A stretch of 64,000 bases of DNA from Oasisia sp. SBJ-2009 (Eukaryota; Annelida; Polychaeta; Sabellida; Siboglinidae): assembly GCA_964017155.1 (NCBI GenBank), contig OZ024867.1:21042280-21106279 (forward strand), in the 5' to 3' direction. The translations under genes were made by a program, and so were the position numbers. Of this stretch, positions 10,701-25,700 are shown piece after piece. The notes under the pieces are model-generated. The model was not told where the DNA came from. It saw only the letters and a list, made by a program, of their open reading frames with translations, and made no database searches. Position 1 is the stretch's first letter, and each line of letters begins with the position of its first letter.

Positions 10701-13700
10701 GCCAGACGCCTTAATTAGTTCAATTGCAAAGAATTACACAATGCAATTAGTAGACATTCGATACACTGTGGCACTTGCCTGCCTGAGCAGTGATCAAGTC
10801 AGTAGCCAGCACCTGGGGTGAGCTGGCCTATTGGAGCGATTAACAGAAGTTGCACAGCCAAGGTGTCATTAGGATCTCATCCTGGGGTCTTTCCATGTTT
10901 CTAATTAGCTGAAGTAAACAAAAAATGATAGATTGGTCAACCTGCTGTACAGTGATTGATCCATTTTGAAAAAAAGGTTTTCAAATTGAGGCGTCACTGC
11001 TTCAAACCCCTCCCCACCCCCTTATCACACCAGTGTTTTGTCACTGTGATTTGGACTTTCACTACACCATATTTCACTTTTTTACCTGTTGTACCCACAG
11101 TCCACATCATACATTCATTATTGGTTGACATACACACCCTGTCACTGATTATACTGGACTAGATTTCAAAGAATGCATCCTCCATCATGCCACGCCAACT
11201 AAAAATGTTTCTGTTGCTAGGAACTAATGTCCCCTCTAATAGGGCTCATGACACAGTTAACTTTCCCATTGGCCACCATGTTAGCGTTTTGTAGGATTAT
11301 AAGAAAACCAGACGCAGGAAAATTCTAAAACTTATTGGCTGCTGTTACCATCATCTCAGTGACAAGCTGGTCGACTTTAGTCAAGTTCCAATATTTCGTT
11401 CTCTCGTAAAGTGCCGCTATGTGTGACACCCGTCAATATTTACACATGAATGCAGGCGGTAATACAAAAGAGGTGTCAACAAGCCAAATCACTGCCAAGT
11501 ACCCATCCGCTTTGTCAAATCAGCTAAAAATGCTCCACTTCACTGTCAACAGCTTCCACAATCACACCTGGAAATCTGACTGCTCAAATGCACTTATGTC
11601 ACAGCAGGTGAATGTTGAAAAAAATCAAAATCAATTTTTTTATGGGACTATGTTGCAACGGTAACCAAACAGGAAGTCTAACTGTGTCATGAGCCCAAAT
11701 AGACATGGTTGTTTTGGAGAAAAAATCTGAAATTAACACATTTTACTGGCACTCCTATTTGAAGCACCATGCTGTAATTTCTTTTTATTTCATCCACACA
11801 TTTTTTTTTTAGACAAATTTACAAAGTGCACCCTATTTCACCGAGCGCCACAACAGTGAGCAGGCGACAGTTTCATAATGCCTAATCATGCAGAACTACA
11901 CAATGCACAAACTTTTTTGTGTGCCATATATGAACACATTACCCAATATTTCAGAGAGACCAGTATGTTTTTTGTAAAATATCACATACAGGCTGTTGTC
12001 AGTTTGCAGTTAGAATTATGCTGATTGTTTTCCCTTGTCCCTATTAAAAGACTGTAAATATACATGATACATGACCTTAAAGTGAGCATTCTTCAAAAGC
12101 CAGACGCCTTAATTAGTTCAATTGCAAAGAATTACACAATGCAATTAGTAGACATTCGATACACTGTGGCACTTGCCTGCCTGAGCAGTGATCAAGTCAG
12201 TAGCCAGCACCTGGGGTGAGCTGGCCTATTGGAGCGATTAACAGAAGTTGCACAGCCAAGGTGTCATTAGGATCTCATCCTGGGGTCTTTCCATGTTTCT
12301 AATTAGCTGAAGTAAACAAAAAATGATAGATTGGTCAACCTGCTGTACAGTGATTGATCCATTTTGAAAAAAAGGTTTTCAAATTGAGGCGTCACTGCTT
12401 CAAACCCCTCCCCACCCCCTTATCACACCAGTGTTTTGTCACTGTGATTTGGACTTTCACTACACCATATTTCACTTTTTTACCTGTTGTACCCACAGTC
12501 CACATCATACATTCATTATTGGTTGACATACACACCCTGTCACTGATTATACTGGACTAGATTTCAAAGAATGCATCCTCCATCATGCCACGCCAACTAA
12601 AAATGTTTCTGTTGCTAGGAACTAATGTCCCCTCTAATAGGGCTCATGACACAGTTAACTTTCCCATTGGCCACCATGTTAGCGTTTTGTAGGATTATAA
12701 GAAAACCAGACGCAGGAAAATTCTAAAACTTATTGGCTGCTGTTACCATCATCTCAGTGACAAGCTGGTCGACTTTAGTCAAGTTCCAATATTTCGTTCT
12801 CTCGTAAAGTGCCGCTATGTGTGACACCCGTCAATATTTACACATGAATGCAGGCGGTAATACAAAAGAGGTGTCAACAAGCCAAATCACTGCCAAGTAC
12901 CCATCCGCTTTGTCAAATCAGCTAAAAATGCTCCACTTCACTGTCAACAGCTTCCACAATCACACCTGGAAATCTGACTGCTCAAATGCACTTATGTCAC
13001 AGCAGGTGAATGTTGAAAAAAATCAAAATCAATTTTTTTATGGGACTATGTTGCAACGGTAACCAAACAGGAAGTCTAACTGTGTCATGAGCCCAAATAG
13101 ACATGGTTGTTTTGGAGAAAAAATCTGAAATTAACACATTTTACTGGCACTCCTATTTGAAGCACCATGCTGTAATTTCTTTTTATTTCATCCACACATT
13201 TTTTTTTTAGACAAATTTACAAAGTGCACCCTATTTCACCGAGCGCCACAACAGTGAGCAGGCGACAGTTTCATAATGCCTAATCATGCAGAACTACACA
13301 ATGCACAAACTTTTTTGTGTGCCATATATGAACACATTACCCAATATTTCAGAGAGACCAGTATGTTTTTTGTAAAATATCACATACAGGCTGTTGTCAG
13401 TTTGCAGTTAGAATTATGCTGATTGTTTTCCCTTGTCCCTATTAAAAGACTGTAAATATACATGATACATGACCTTAAAGTGAGCATTCTTCAAAAGCCA
13501 GACGCCTTAATTAGTTCAATTGCAAAGAATTACACAATGCAATTAGTAGACATTCGATACACTGTGGCACTTGCCTGCCTGAGCAGTGATCAAGTCAGTA
13601 GCCAGCACCTGGGGTGAGCTGGCCTATTGGAGCGATTAACAGAAGTTGCACAGCCAAGGTGTCATTAGGATCTCATCCTGGGGTCTTTCCATGTTTCTAA

Positions 13701-16700
13701 TTAGCTGAAGTAAACAAAAAATGATAGATTGGTCAACCTGCTGTACAGTGATTGATCCATTTTGAAAAAAAGGTTTTCAAATTGAGGCGTCACTGCTTCA
13801 AACCCCTCCCCACCCCCTTATCACACCAGTGTTTTGTCACTGTGATTTGGACTTTCACTACACCATATTTCACTTTTTTACCTGTTGTACCCACAGTCCA
13901 CATCATACATTCATTATTGGTTGACATACACACCCTGTCACTGATTATACTGGACTAGATTTCAAAGAATGCATCCTCCATCATGCCACGCTAACTAAAA
14001 ATGTTTCTGTTGCTAGGAACTAATGTCCCCTCTAATAGGGCTCATGACACAGTTAACTTTCCCATTGGCCACCATGTTAGCGTTTTGTAGGATTATAAGA
14101 AAACCAGACGCAGGAAAATTCTAAAACTTATTGGCTGCTGTTACCATCATCTCAGTGACAAGCTGGTCGACTTTAGTCAAGTTCCAATATTTCGTTCTCT
14201 CGTAAAGTGCCGCTATGTGTGACACCCGTCAATATTTACACATGAATGCAGGCGGTAATACAAAAGAGGTGTCAACAAGCCAAATCACTGCCAAGTACCC
14301 ATCCGCTTTGTCAAATCAGCTAAAAATGCTCCACTTCACTGTCAACAGCTTCCACAATCACACCTGGAAATCTGACTGCTCAAATGCACTTATGTCACAG
14401 CAGGTGAATGTTGAAAAAAATCAAAATCAATTTTTTTATGGGACTATGTTGCAACGGTAACCAAACAGGAAGTCTAACTGTGTCATGAGCCCAAATAGAC
14501 ATGGTTGTTTTGGAGAAAAAATCTGAAATTAACACATTTTACTGGCACTCCTATTTGAAGCACCATGCTGTAATTTCTTTTTATTTCATCCACACATTTT
14601 TTTTTTAGACAAATTTACAAAGTGCACCCTATTTCACCGAGCGCCACAACAGTGAGCAGGCGACAGTTTCATAATGCCTAATCATGCAGAACTACACAAT
14701 GCACAAACTTTTTTGTGTGCCATATATGAACACATTACCCAATATTTCAGAGAGACCAGTATGTTTTTTGTAAAATATCACATACAGGCTGTTGTCAGTT
14801 TGCAGTTAGAATTATGCTGATTGTTTTCCCTTGTCCCTATTAAAAGACTGTAAATATACATGATACATGACCTTAAAGTGAGCATTCTTCAAAAGCCAGA
14901 CGCCTTAATTAGTTCAATTGCAAAGAATTACACAATGCAATTAGTAGACATTCGATACACTGTGGCACTTGCCTGCCTGAGCAGTGATCAAGTCAGTAGC
15001 CAGCACCTGGGGTGAGCTGGCCTATTGGAGCGATTAACAGAAGTTGCACAGCCAAGGTGTCATTAGGATCTCATCCTGGGGTCTTTCCATGTTTCTAATT
15101 AGCTGAAGTAAACAAAAAATGATAGATTGGTCAACCTGCTGTACAGTGATTGATCCATTTTGAAAAAAAGGTTTTCAAATTGAGGCGTCACTGCTTCAAA
15201 CCCCTCCCCACCCCCTTATCACACCAGTGTTTTGTCACTGTGATTTGGACTTTCACTACACCATATTTCACTTTTTTACCTGTTGTACCCACAGTCCACA
15301 TCATACATTCATTATTGGTTGACATACACACCCTGTCACTGATTATACTGGACTAGATTTCAAAGAATGCATCCTCCATCATGCCACGCCAACTAAAAAT
15401 GTTTCTGTTGCTAGGAACTAATGTCCCCTCTAATAGGGCTCATGACACAGTTAACTTTCCCATTGGCCACCATGTTAGCGTTTTGTAGGATTATAAGAAA
15501 ACCAGACGCAGGAAAATTCTAAAACTTATTGGCTGCTGTTACCATCATCTCAGTGACAAGCTGGTCGACTTTAGTCAAGTTCCAATATTTCGTTCTCTCG
15601 TAAAGTGCCGCTATGTGTGACACCCGTCAATATTTACACATGAATGCAGGCGGTAATACAAAAGAGGTGTCAACAAGCCAAATCACTGCCAAGTACCCAT
15701 CCGCTTTGTCAAATCAGCTAAAAATGCTCCACTTCACTGTCAACAGCTTCCACAATCACACCTGGAAATCTGACTGCTCAAATGCACTTATGTCACAGCA
15801 GGTGAATGTTGAAAAAAATCAAAATCAATTTTTTTATGGGACTATGTTGCAACGGTAACCAAACAGGAAGTCTAACTGTGTCATGAGCCCAAATAGACAT
15901 GGTTGTTTTGGAGAAAAAATCTGAAATTAACACATTTTACTGGCACTCCTATTTGAAGCACCATGCTGTAATTTCTTTTTATTTCATCCACACATTTTTT
16001 TTTTAGACAAATTTACAAAGTGCACCCTATTTCACCGAGCGCCACAACAGTGAGCAGGCGACAGTTTCATAATGCCTAATCATGCAGAACTACACAATGC
16101 ACAAACTTTTTTGTGTGCCATATATGAACACATTACCCAATATTTCAGAGAGACCAGTATGTTTTTTGTAAAATATCACATACAGGCTGTTGTCAGTTTG
16201 CAGTTAGAATTATGCTGATTGTTTTCCCTTGTCCCTATTAAAAGACTGTAAATATACATGATACATGACCTTAAAGTGAGCATTCTTCAAAAGCCAGACG
16301 CCTTAATTAGTTCAATTGCAAAGAATTACACAATGCAATTAGTAGACATTCGATACACTGTGGCACTTGCCTGCCTGAGCAGTGATCAAGTCAGTAGCCA
16401 GCACCTGGGGTGAGCTGGCCTATTGGAGCGATTAACAGAAGTTGCACAGCCAAGGTGTCATTAGGATCTCATCCTGGGGTCTTTCCATGTTTCTAATTAG
16501 CTGAAGTAAACAAAAAATGATAGATTGGTCAACCTGCTGTACAGTGATTGATCCATTTTGAAAAAAAGGTTTTCAAATTGAGGCGTCACTGCTTCAAACC
16601 CCTCCCCACCCCCTTATCACACCAGTGTTTTGTCACTGTGATTTGGACTTTCACTACACCATATTTCACTTTTTTACCTGTTGTACCCACAGTCCACATC

Positions 16701-19700
16701 ATACATTCATTATTGGTTGACATACACACCCTGTCACTGATTATACTGGACTAGATTTCAAAGAATGCATCCTCCATCATGCCACGCCAACTAAAAATGT
16801 TTCTGTTGCTAGGAACTAATGTCCCCTCTAATAGGGCTCATGACACAGTTAACTTTCCCATTGGCCACCATGTTAGCGTTTTGTAGGATTATAAGAAAAC
16901 CAGACGCAGGAAAATTCTAAAACTTATTGGCTGCTGTTACCATCATCTCAGTGACAAGCTGGTCGACTTTAGTCAAGTTCCAATATTTCGTTCTCTCGTA
17001 AAGTGCCGCTATGTGTGACACCCGTCAATATTTACACATGAATGCAGGCGGTAATACAAAAGAGGTGTCAACAAGCCAAATCACTGCCAAGTACCCATCC
17101 GCTTTGTCAAATCAGCTAAAAATGCTCCACTTCACTGTCAACAGCTTCCACAATCACACCTGGAAATCTGACTGCTCAAATGCACTTATGTCACAGCAGG
17201 TGAATGTTGAAAAAAATCAAAATCAATTTTTTTATGGGACTATGTTGCAACGGTAACCAAACAGGAAGTCTAACTGTGTCATGAGCCCAAATAGACATGG
17301 TTGTTTTGGAGAAAAAATCTGAAATTAACACATTTTACTGGCACTCCTATTTGAAGCACCATGCTGTAATTTCTTTTTATTTCATCCACACATTTTTTTT
17401 TTAGACAAATTTACAAAGTGCACCCTATTTCACCGAGCGCCACAACAGTGAGCAGGCGACAGTTTCATAATGCCTAATCATGCAGAACTACACAATGCAC
17501 AAACTTTTTTGTGTGCCATATATGAACACATTACCCAATATTTCAGAGAGACCAGTATGTTTTTTGTAAAATATCACATACAGGCTGTTGTCAGTTTGCA
17601 GTTAGAATTATGCTGATTGTTTTCCCTTGTCCCTATTAAAAGACTGTAAATATACATGATACATGACCTTAAAGTGAGCATTCTTCAAAAGCCAGACGCC
17701 TTAATTAGTTCAATTGCAAAGAATTACACAATGCAATTAGTAGACATTCGATACACTGTGGCACTTGCCTGCCTGAGCAGTGATCAAGTCAGTAGCCAGC
17801 ACCTGGGGTGAGCTGGCCTATTGGAGCGATTAACAGAAGTTGCACAGCCAAGGTGTCATTAGGATCTCATCCTGGGGTCTTTCCATGTTTCTAATTAGCT
17901 GAAGTAAACAAAAAATGATAGATTGGTCAACCTGCTGTACAGTGATTGATCCATTTTGAAAAAAAGGTTTTCAAATTGAGGCGTCACTGCTTCAAACCCC
18001 TCCCCACCCCCTTATCACACCAGTGTTTTGTCACTGTGATTTGGACTTTCACTACACCATATTTCACTTTTTTACCTGTTGTACCCACAGTCCACATCAT
18101 ACATTCATTATTGGTTGACATACACACCCTGTCACTGATTATACTGGACTAGATTTCAAAGAATGCATCCTCCATCATGCCACGCTAACTAAAAATGTTT
18201 CTGTTGCTAGGAACTAATGTCCCCTCTAATAGGGCTCATGACACAGTTAACTTTCCCATTGGCCACCATGTTAGCGTTTTGTAGGATTATAAGAAAACCA
18301 GACGCAGGAAAATTCTAAAACTTATTGGCTGCTGTTACCATCATCTCAGTGACAAGCTGGTCGACTTTAGTCAAGTTCCAATATTTCGTTCTCTCGTAAA
18401 GTGCCGCTATGTGTGACACCCGTCAATATTTACACATGAATGCAGGCGGTAATACAAAAGAGGTGTCAACAAGCCAAATCACTGCCAAGTACCCATCCGC
18501 TTTGTCAAATCAGCTAAAAATGCTCCACTTCACTGTCAACAGCTTCCACAATCACACCTGGAAATCTGACTGCTCAAATGCACTTATGTCACAGCAGGTG
18601 AATGTTGAAAAAAATCAAAATCAATTTTTTTATGGGACTATGTTGCAACGGTAACCAAACAGGAAGTCTAACTGTGTCATGAGCCCAAATAGACATGGTT
18701 GTTTTGGAGAAAAAATCTGAAATTAACACATTTTACTGGCACTCCTATTTGAAGCACCATGCTGTAATTTCTTTTTATTTCATCCACACATTTTTTTTTT
18801 AGACAAATTTACAAAGTGCACCCTATTTCACCGAGCGCCACAACAGTGAGCAGGCGACAGTTTCATAATGCCTAATCATGCAGAACTACACAATGCACAA
18901 ACTTTTTTGTGTGCCATATATGAACACATTACCCAATATTTCAGAGAGACCAGTATGTTTTTTGTAAAATATCACATACAGGCTGTTGTCAGTTTGCAGT
19001 TAGAATTATGCTGATTGTTTTCCCTTGTCCCTATTAAAAGACTGTAAATATACATGATACATGACCTTAAAGTGAGCATTCTTCAAAAGCCAGACGCCTT
19101 AATTAGTTCAATTGCAAAGAATTACACAATGCAATTAGTAGACATTCGATACACTGTGGCACTTGCCTGCCTGAGCAGTGATCAAGTCAGTAGCCAGCAC
19201 CTGGGGTGAGCTGGCCTATTGGAGCGATTAACAGAAGTTGCACAGCCAAGGTGTCATTAGGATCTCATCCTGGGGTCTTTCCATGTTTCTAATTAGCTGA
19301 AGTAAACAAAAAATGATAGATTGGTCAACCTGCTGTACAGTGATTGATCCATTTTGAAAAAAAGGTTTTCAAATTGAGGCGTCACTGCTTCAAACCCCTC
19401 CCCACCCCCTTATCACACCAGTGTTTTGTCACTGTGATTTGGACTTTCACTACACCATATTTCACTTTTTTACCTGTTGTACCCACAGTCCACATCATAC
19501 ATTCATTATTGGTTGACATACACACCCTGTCACTGATTATACTGGACTAGATTTCAAAGAATGCATCCTCCATCATGCCACGCTAACTAAAAATGTTTCT
19601 GTTGCTAGGAACTAATGTCCCCTCTAATAGGGCTCATGACACAGTTAACTTTCCCATTGGCCACCATGTTAGCGTTTTGTAGGATTATAAGAAAACCAGA

Positions 19701-22700
19701 CGCAGGAAAATTCTAAAACTTATTGGCTGCTGTTACCATCATCTCAGTGACAAGCTGGTCGACTTTAGTCAAGTTCCAATATTTCGTTCTCTCGTAAAGT
19801 GCCGCTATGTGTGACACCCGTCAATATTTACACATGAATGCAGGCGGTAATACAAAAGAGGTGTCAACAAGCCAAATCACTGCCAAGTACCCATCCGCTT
19901 TGTCAAATCAGCTAAAAATGCTCCACTTCACTGTCAACAGCTTCCACAATCACACCTGGAAATCTGACTGCTCAAATGCACTTATGTCACAGCAGGTGAA
20001 TGTTGAAAAAAATCAAAATCAATTTTTTTATGGGACTATGTTGCAACGGTAACCAAACAGGAAGTCTAACTGTGTCATGAGCCCAAATAGACATGGTTGT
20101 TTTGGAGAAAAAATCTGAAATTAACACATTTTACTGGCACTCCTATTTGAAGCACCATGCTGTAATTTCTTTTTATTTCATCCACACATTTTTTTTTTAG
20201 ACAAATTTACAAAGTGCACCCTATTTCACCGAGCGCCACAACAGTGAGCAGGCGACAGTTTCATAATGCCTAATCATGCAGAACTACACAATGCACAAAC
20301 TTTTTTGTGTGCCATATATGAACACATTACCCAATATTTCAGAGAGACCAGTATGTTTTTTGTAAAATATCACATACAGGCTGTTGTCAGTTTGCAGTTA
20401 GAATTATGCTGATTGTTTTCCCTTGTCCCTATTAAAAGACTGTAAATATACATGATACATGACCTTAAAGTGAGCATTCTTCAAAAGCCAGACGCCTTAA
20501 TTAGTTCAATTGCAAAGAATTACACAATGCAATTAGTAGACATTCGATACACTGTGGCACTTGCCTGCCTGAGCAGTGATCAAGTCAGTAGCCAGCACCT
20601 GGGGTGAGCTGGCCTATTGGAGCGATTAACAGAAGTTGCACAGCCAAGGTGTCATTAGGATCTCATCCTGGGGTCTTTCCATGTTTCTAATTAGCTGAAG
20701 TAAACAAAAAATGATAGATTGGTCAACCTGCTGTACAGTGATTGATCCATTTTGAAAAAAAGGTTTTCAAATTGAGGCGTCACTGCTTCAAACCCCTCCC
20801 CACCCCCTTATCACACCAGTGTTTTGTCACTGTGATTTGGACTTTCACTACACCATATTTCACTTTTTTACCTGTTGTACCCACAGTCCACATCATACAT
20901 TCATTATTGGTTGACATACACACCCTGTCACTGATTATACTGGACTAGATTTCAAAGAATGCATCCTCCATCATGCCACGCTAACTAAAAATGTTTCTGT
21001 TGCTAGGAACTAATGTCCCCTCTAATAGGGCTCATGACACAGTTAACTTTCCCATTGGCCACCATGTTAGCGTTTTGTAGGATTATAAGAAAACCAGACG
21101 CAGGAAAATTCTAAAACTTATTGGCTGCTGTTACCATCATCTCAGTGACAAGCTGGTCGACTTTAGTCAAGTTCCAATATTTCGTTCTCTCGTAAAGTGC
21201 CGCTATGTGTGACACCCGTCAATATTTACACATGAATGCAGGCGGTAATACAAAAGAGGTGTCAACAAGCCAAATCACTGCCAAGTACCCATCCGCTTTG
21301 TCAAATCAGCTAAAAATGCTCCACTTCACTGTCAACAGCTTCCACAATCACACCTGGAAATCTGACTGCTCAAATGCACTTATGTCACAGCAGGTGAATG
21401 TTGAAAAAAATCAAAATCAATTTTTTTATGGGACTATGTTGCAACGGTAACCAAACAGGAAGTCTAACTGTGTCATGAGCCCAAATAGACATGGTTGTTT
21501 TGGAGAAAAAATCTGAAATTAACACATTTTACTGGCACTCCTATTTGAAGCACCATGCTGTAATTTCTTTTTATTTCATCCACACATTTTTTTTTTAGAC
21601 AAATTTACAAAGTGCACCCTATTTCACCGAGCGCCACAACAGTGAGCAGGCGACAGTTTCATAATGCCTAATCATGCAGAACTACACAATGCACAAACTT
21701 TTTTGTGTGCCATATATGAACACATTACCCAATATTTCAGAGAGACCAGTATGTTTTTTGTAAAATATCACATACAGGCTGTTGTCAGTTTGCAGTTAGA
21801 ATTATGCTGATTGTTTTCCCTTGTCCCTATTAAAAGACTGTAAATATACATGATACATGACCTTAAAGTGAGCATTCTTCAAAAGCCAGACGCCTTAATT
21901 AGTTCAATTGCAAAGAATTACACAATGCAATTAGTAGACATTCGATACACTGTGGCACTTGCCTGCCTGAGCAGTGATCAAGTCAGTAGCCAGCACCTGG
22001 GGTGAGCTGGCCTATTGGAGCGATTAACAGAAGTTGCACAGCCAAGGTGTCATTAGGATCTCATCCTGGGGTCTTTCCATGTTTCTAATTAGCTGAAGTA
22101 AACAAAAAATGATAGATTGGTCAACCTGCTGTACAGTGATTGATCCATTTTGAAAAAAAGGTTTTCAAATTGAGGCGTCACTGCTTCAAACCCCTCCCCA
22201 CCCCCTTATCACACCAGTGTTTTGTCACTGTGATTTGGACTTTCACTACACCATATTTCACTTTTTTACCTGTTGTACCCACAGTCCACATCATACATTC
22301 ATTATTGGTTGACATACACACCCTGTCACTGATTATACTGGACTAGATTTCAAAGAATGCATCCTCCATCATGCCACGCTAACTAAAAATGTTTCTGTTG
22401 CTAGGAACTAATGTCCCCTCTAATAGGGCTCATGACACAGTTAACTTTCCCATTGGCCACCATGTTAGCGTTTTGTAGGATTATAAGAAAACCAGACGCA
22501 GGAAAATTCTAAAACTTATTGGCTGCTGTTACCATCATCTCAGTGACAAGCTGGTCGACTTTAGTCAAGTTCCAATATTTCGTTCTCTCGTAAAGTGCCG
22601 CTATGTGTGACACCCGTCAATATTTACACATGAATGCAGGCGGTAATACAAAAGAGGTGTCAACAAGCCAAATCACTGCCAAGTACCCATCCGCTTTGTC

Positions 22701-25700
22701 AAATCAGCTAAAAATGCTCCACTTCACTGTCAACAGCTTCCACAATCACACCTGGAAATCTGACTGCTCAAATGCACTTATGTCACAGCAGGTGAATGTT
22801 GAAAAAAATCAAAATCAATTTTTTTATGGGACTATGTTGCAACGGTAACCAAACAGGAAGTCTAACTGTGTCATGAGCCCAAATAGACATGGTTGTTTTG
22901 GAGAAAAAATCTGAAATTAACACATTTTACTGGCACTCCTATTTGAAGCACCATGCTGTAATTTCTTTTTATTTCATCCACACATTTTTTTTTTAGACAA
23001 ATTTACAAAGTGCACCCTATTTCACCGAGCGCCACAACAGTGAGCAGGCGACAGTTTCATAATGCCTAATCATGCAGAACTACACAATGCACAAACTTTT
23101 TTGTGTGCCATATATGAACACATTACCCAATATTTCAGAGAGACCAGTATGTTTTTTGTAAAATATCACATACAGGCTGTTGTCAGTTTGCAGTTAGAAT
23201 TATGCTGATTGTTTTCCCTTGTCCCTATTAAAAGACTGTAAATATACATGATACATGACCTTAAAGTGAGCATTCTTCAAAAGCCAGACGCCTTAATTAG
23301 TTCAATTGCAAAGAATTACACAATGCAATTAGTAGACATTCGATACACTGTGGCACTTGCCTGCCTGAGCAGTGATCAAGTCAGTAGCCAGCACCTGGGG
23401 TGAGCTGGCCTATTGGAGCGATTAACAGAAGTTGCACAGCCAAGGTGTCATTAGGATCTCATCCTGGGGTCTTTCCATGTTTCTAATTAGCTGAAGTAAA
23501 CAAAAAATGATAGATTGGTCAACCTGCTGTACAGTGATTGATCCATTTTGAAAAAAAGGTTTTCAAATTGAGGCGTCACTGCTTCAAACCCCTCCCCACC
23601 CCCTTATCACACCAGTGTTTTGTCACTGTGATTTGGACTTTCACTACACCATATTTCACTTTTTTACCTGTTGTACCCACAGTCCACATCATACATTCAT
23701 TATTGGTTGACATACACACCCTGTCACTGATTATACTGGACTAGATTTCAAAGAATGCATCCTCCATCATGCCACGCTAACTAAAAATGTTTCTGTTGCT
23801 AGGAACTAATGTCCCCTCTAATAGGGCTCATGACACAGTTAACTTTCCCATTGGCCACCATGTTAGCGTTTTGTAGGATTATAAGAAAACCAGACGCAGG
23901 AAAATTCTAAAACTTATTGGCTGCTGTTACCATCATCTCAGTGACAAGCTGGTCGACTTTAGTCAAGTTCCAATATTTCGTTCTCTCGTAAAGTGCCGCT
24001 ATGTGTGACACCCGTCAATATTTACACATGAATGCAGGCGGTAATACAAAAGAGGTGTCAACAAGCCAAATCACTGCCAAGTACCCATCCGCTTTGTCAA
24101 ATCAGCTAAAAATGCTCCACTTCACTGTCAACAGCTTCCACAATCACACCTGGAAATCTGACTGCTCAAATGCACTTATGTCACAGCAGGTGAATGTTGA
24201 AAAAAATCAAAATCAATTTTTTTATGGGACTATGTTGCAACGGTAACCAAACAGGAAGTCTAACTGTGTCATGAGCCCAAATAGACATGGTTGTTTTGGA
24301 GAAAAAATCTGAAATTAACACATTTTACTGGCACTCCTATTTGAAGCACCATGCTGTAATTTCTTTTTATTTCATCCACACATTTTTTTTTTAGACAAAT
24401 TTACAAAGTGCACCCTATTTCACCGAGCGCCACAACAGTGAGCAGGCGACAGTTTCATAATGCCTAATCATGCAGAACTACACAATGCACAAACTTTTTT
24501 GTGTGCCATATATGAACACATTACCCAATATTTCAGAGAGACCAGTATGTTTTTTGTAAAATATCACATACAGGCTGTTGTCAGTTTGCAGTTAGAATTA
24601 TGCTGATTGTTTTCCCTTGTCCCTATTAAAAGACTGTAAATATACATGATACATGACCTTAAAGTGAGCATTCTTCAAAAGCCAGACGCCTTAATTAGTT
24701 CAATTGCAAAGAATTACACAATGCAATTAGTAGACATTCGATACACTGTGGCACTTGCCTGCCTGAGCAGTGATCAAGTCAGTAGCCAGCACCTGGGGTG
24801 AGCTGGCCTATTGGAGCGATTAACAGAAGTTGCACAGCCAAGGTGTCATTAGGATCTCATCCTGGGGTCTTTCCATGTTTCTAATTAGCTGAAGTAAACA
24901 AAAAATGATAGATTGGTCAACCTGCTGTACAGTGATTGATCCATTTTGAAAAAAAGGTTTTCAAATTGAGGCGTCACTGCTTCAAACCCCTCCCCACCCC
25001 CTTATCACACCAGTGTTTTGTCACTGTGATTTGGACTTTCACTACACCATATTTCACTTTTTTACCTGTTGTACCCACAGTCCACATCATACATTCATTA
25101 TTGGTTGACATACACACCCTGTCACTGATTATACTGGACTAGATTTCAAAGAATGCATCCTCCATCATGCCACGCTAACTAAAAATGTTTCTGTTGCTAG
25201 GAACTAATGTCCCCTCTAATAGGGCTCATGACACAGTTAACTTTCCCATTGGCCACCATGTTAGCGTTTTGTAGGATTATAAGAAAACCAGACGCAGGAA
25301 AATTCTAAAACTTATTGGCTGCTGTTACCATCATCTCAGTGACAAGCTGGTCGACTTTAGTCAAGTTCCAATATTTCGTTCTCTCGTAAAGTGCCGCTAT
25401 GTGTGACACCCGTCAATATTTACACATGAATGCAGGCGGTAATACAAAAGAGGTGTCAACAAGCCAAATCACTGCCAAGTACCCATCCGCTTTGTCAAAT
25501 CAGCTAAAAATGCTCCACTTCACTGTCAACAGCTTCCACAATCACACCTGGAAATCTGACTGCTCAAATGCACTTATGTCACAGCAGGTGAATGTTGAAA
25601 AAAATCAAAATCAATTTTTTTATGGGACTATGTTGCAACGGTAACCAAACAGGAAGTCTAACTGTGTCATGAGCCCAAATAGACATGGTTGTTTTGGAGA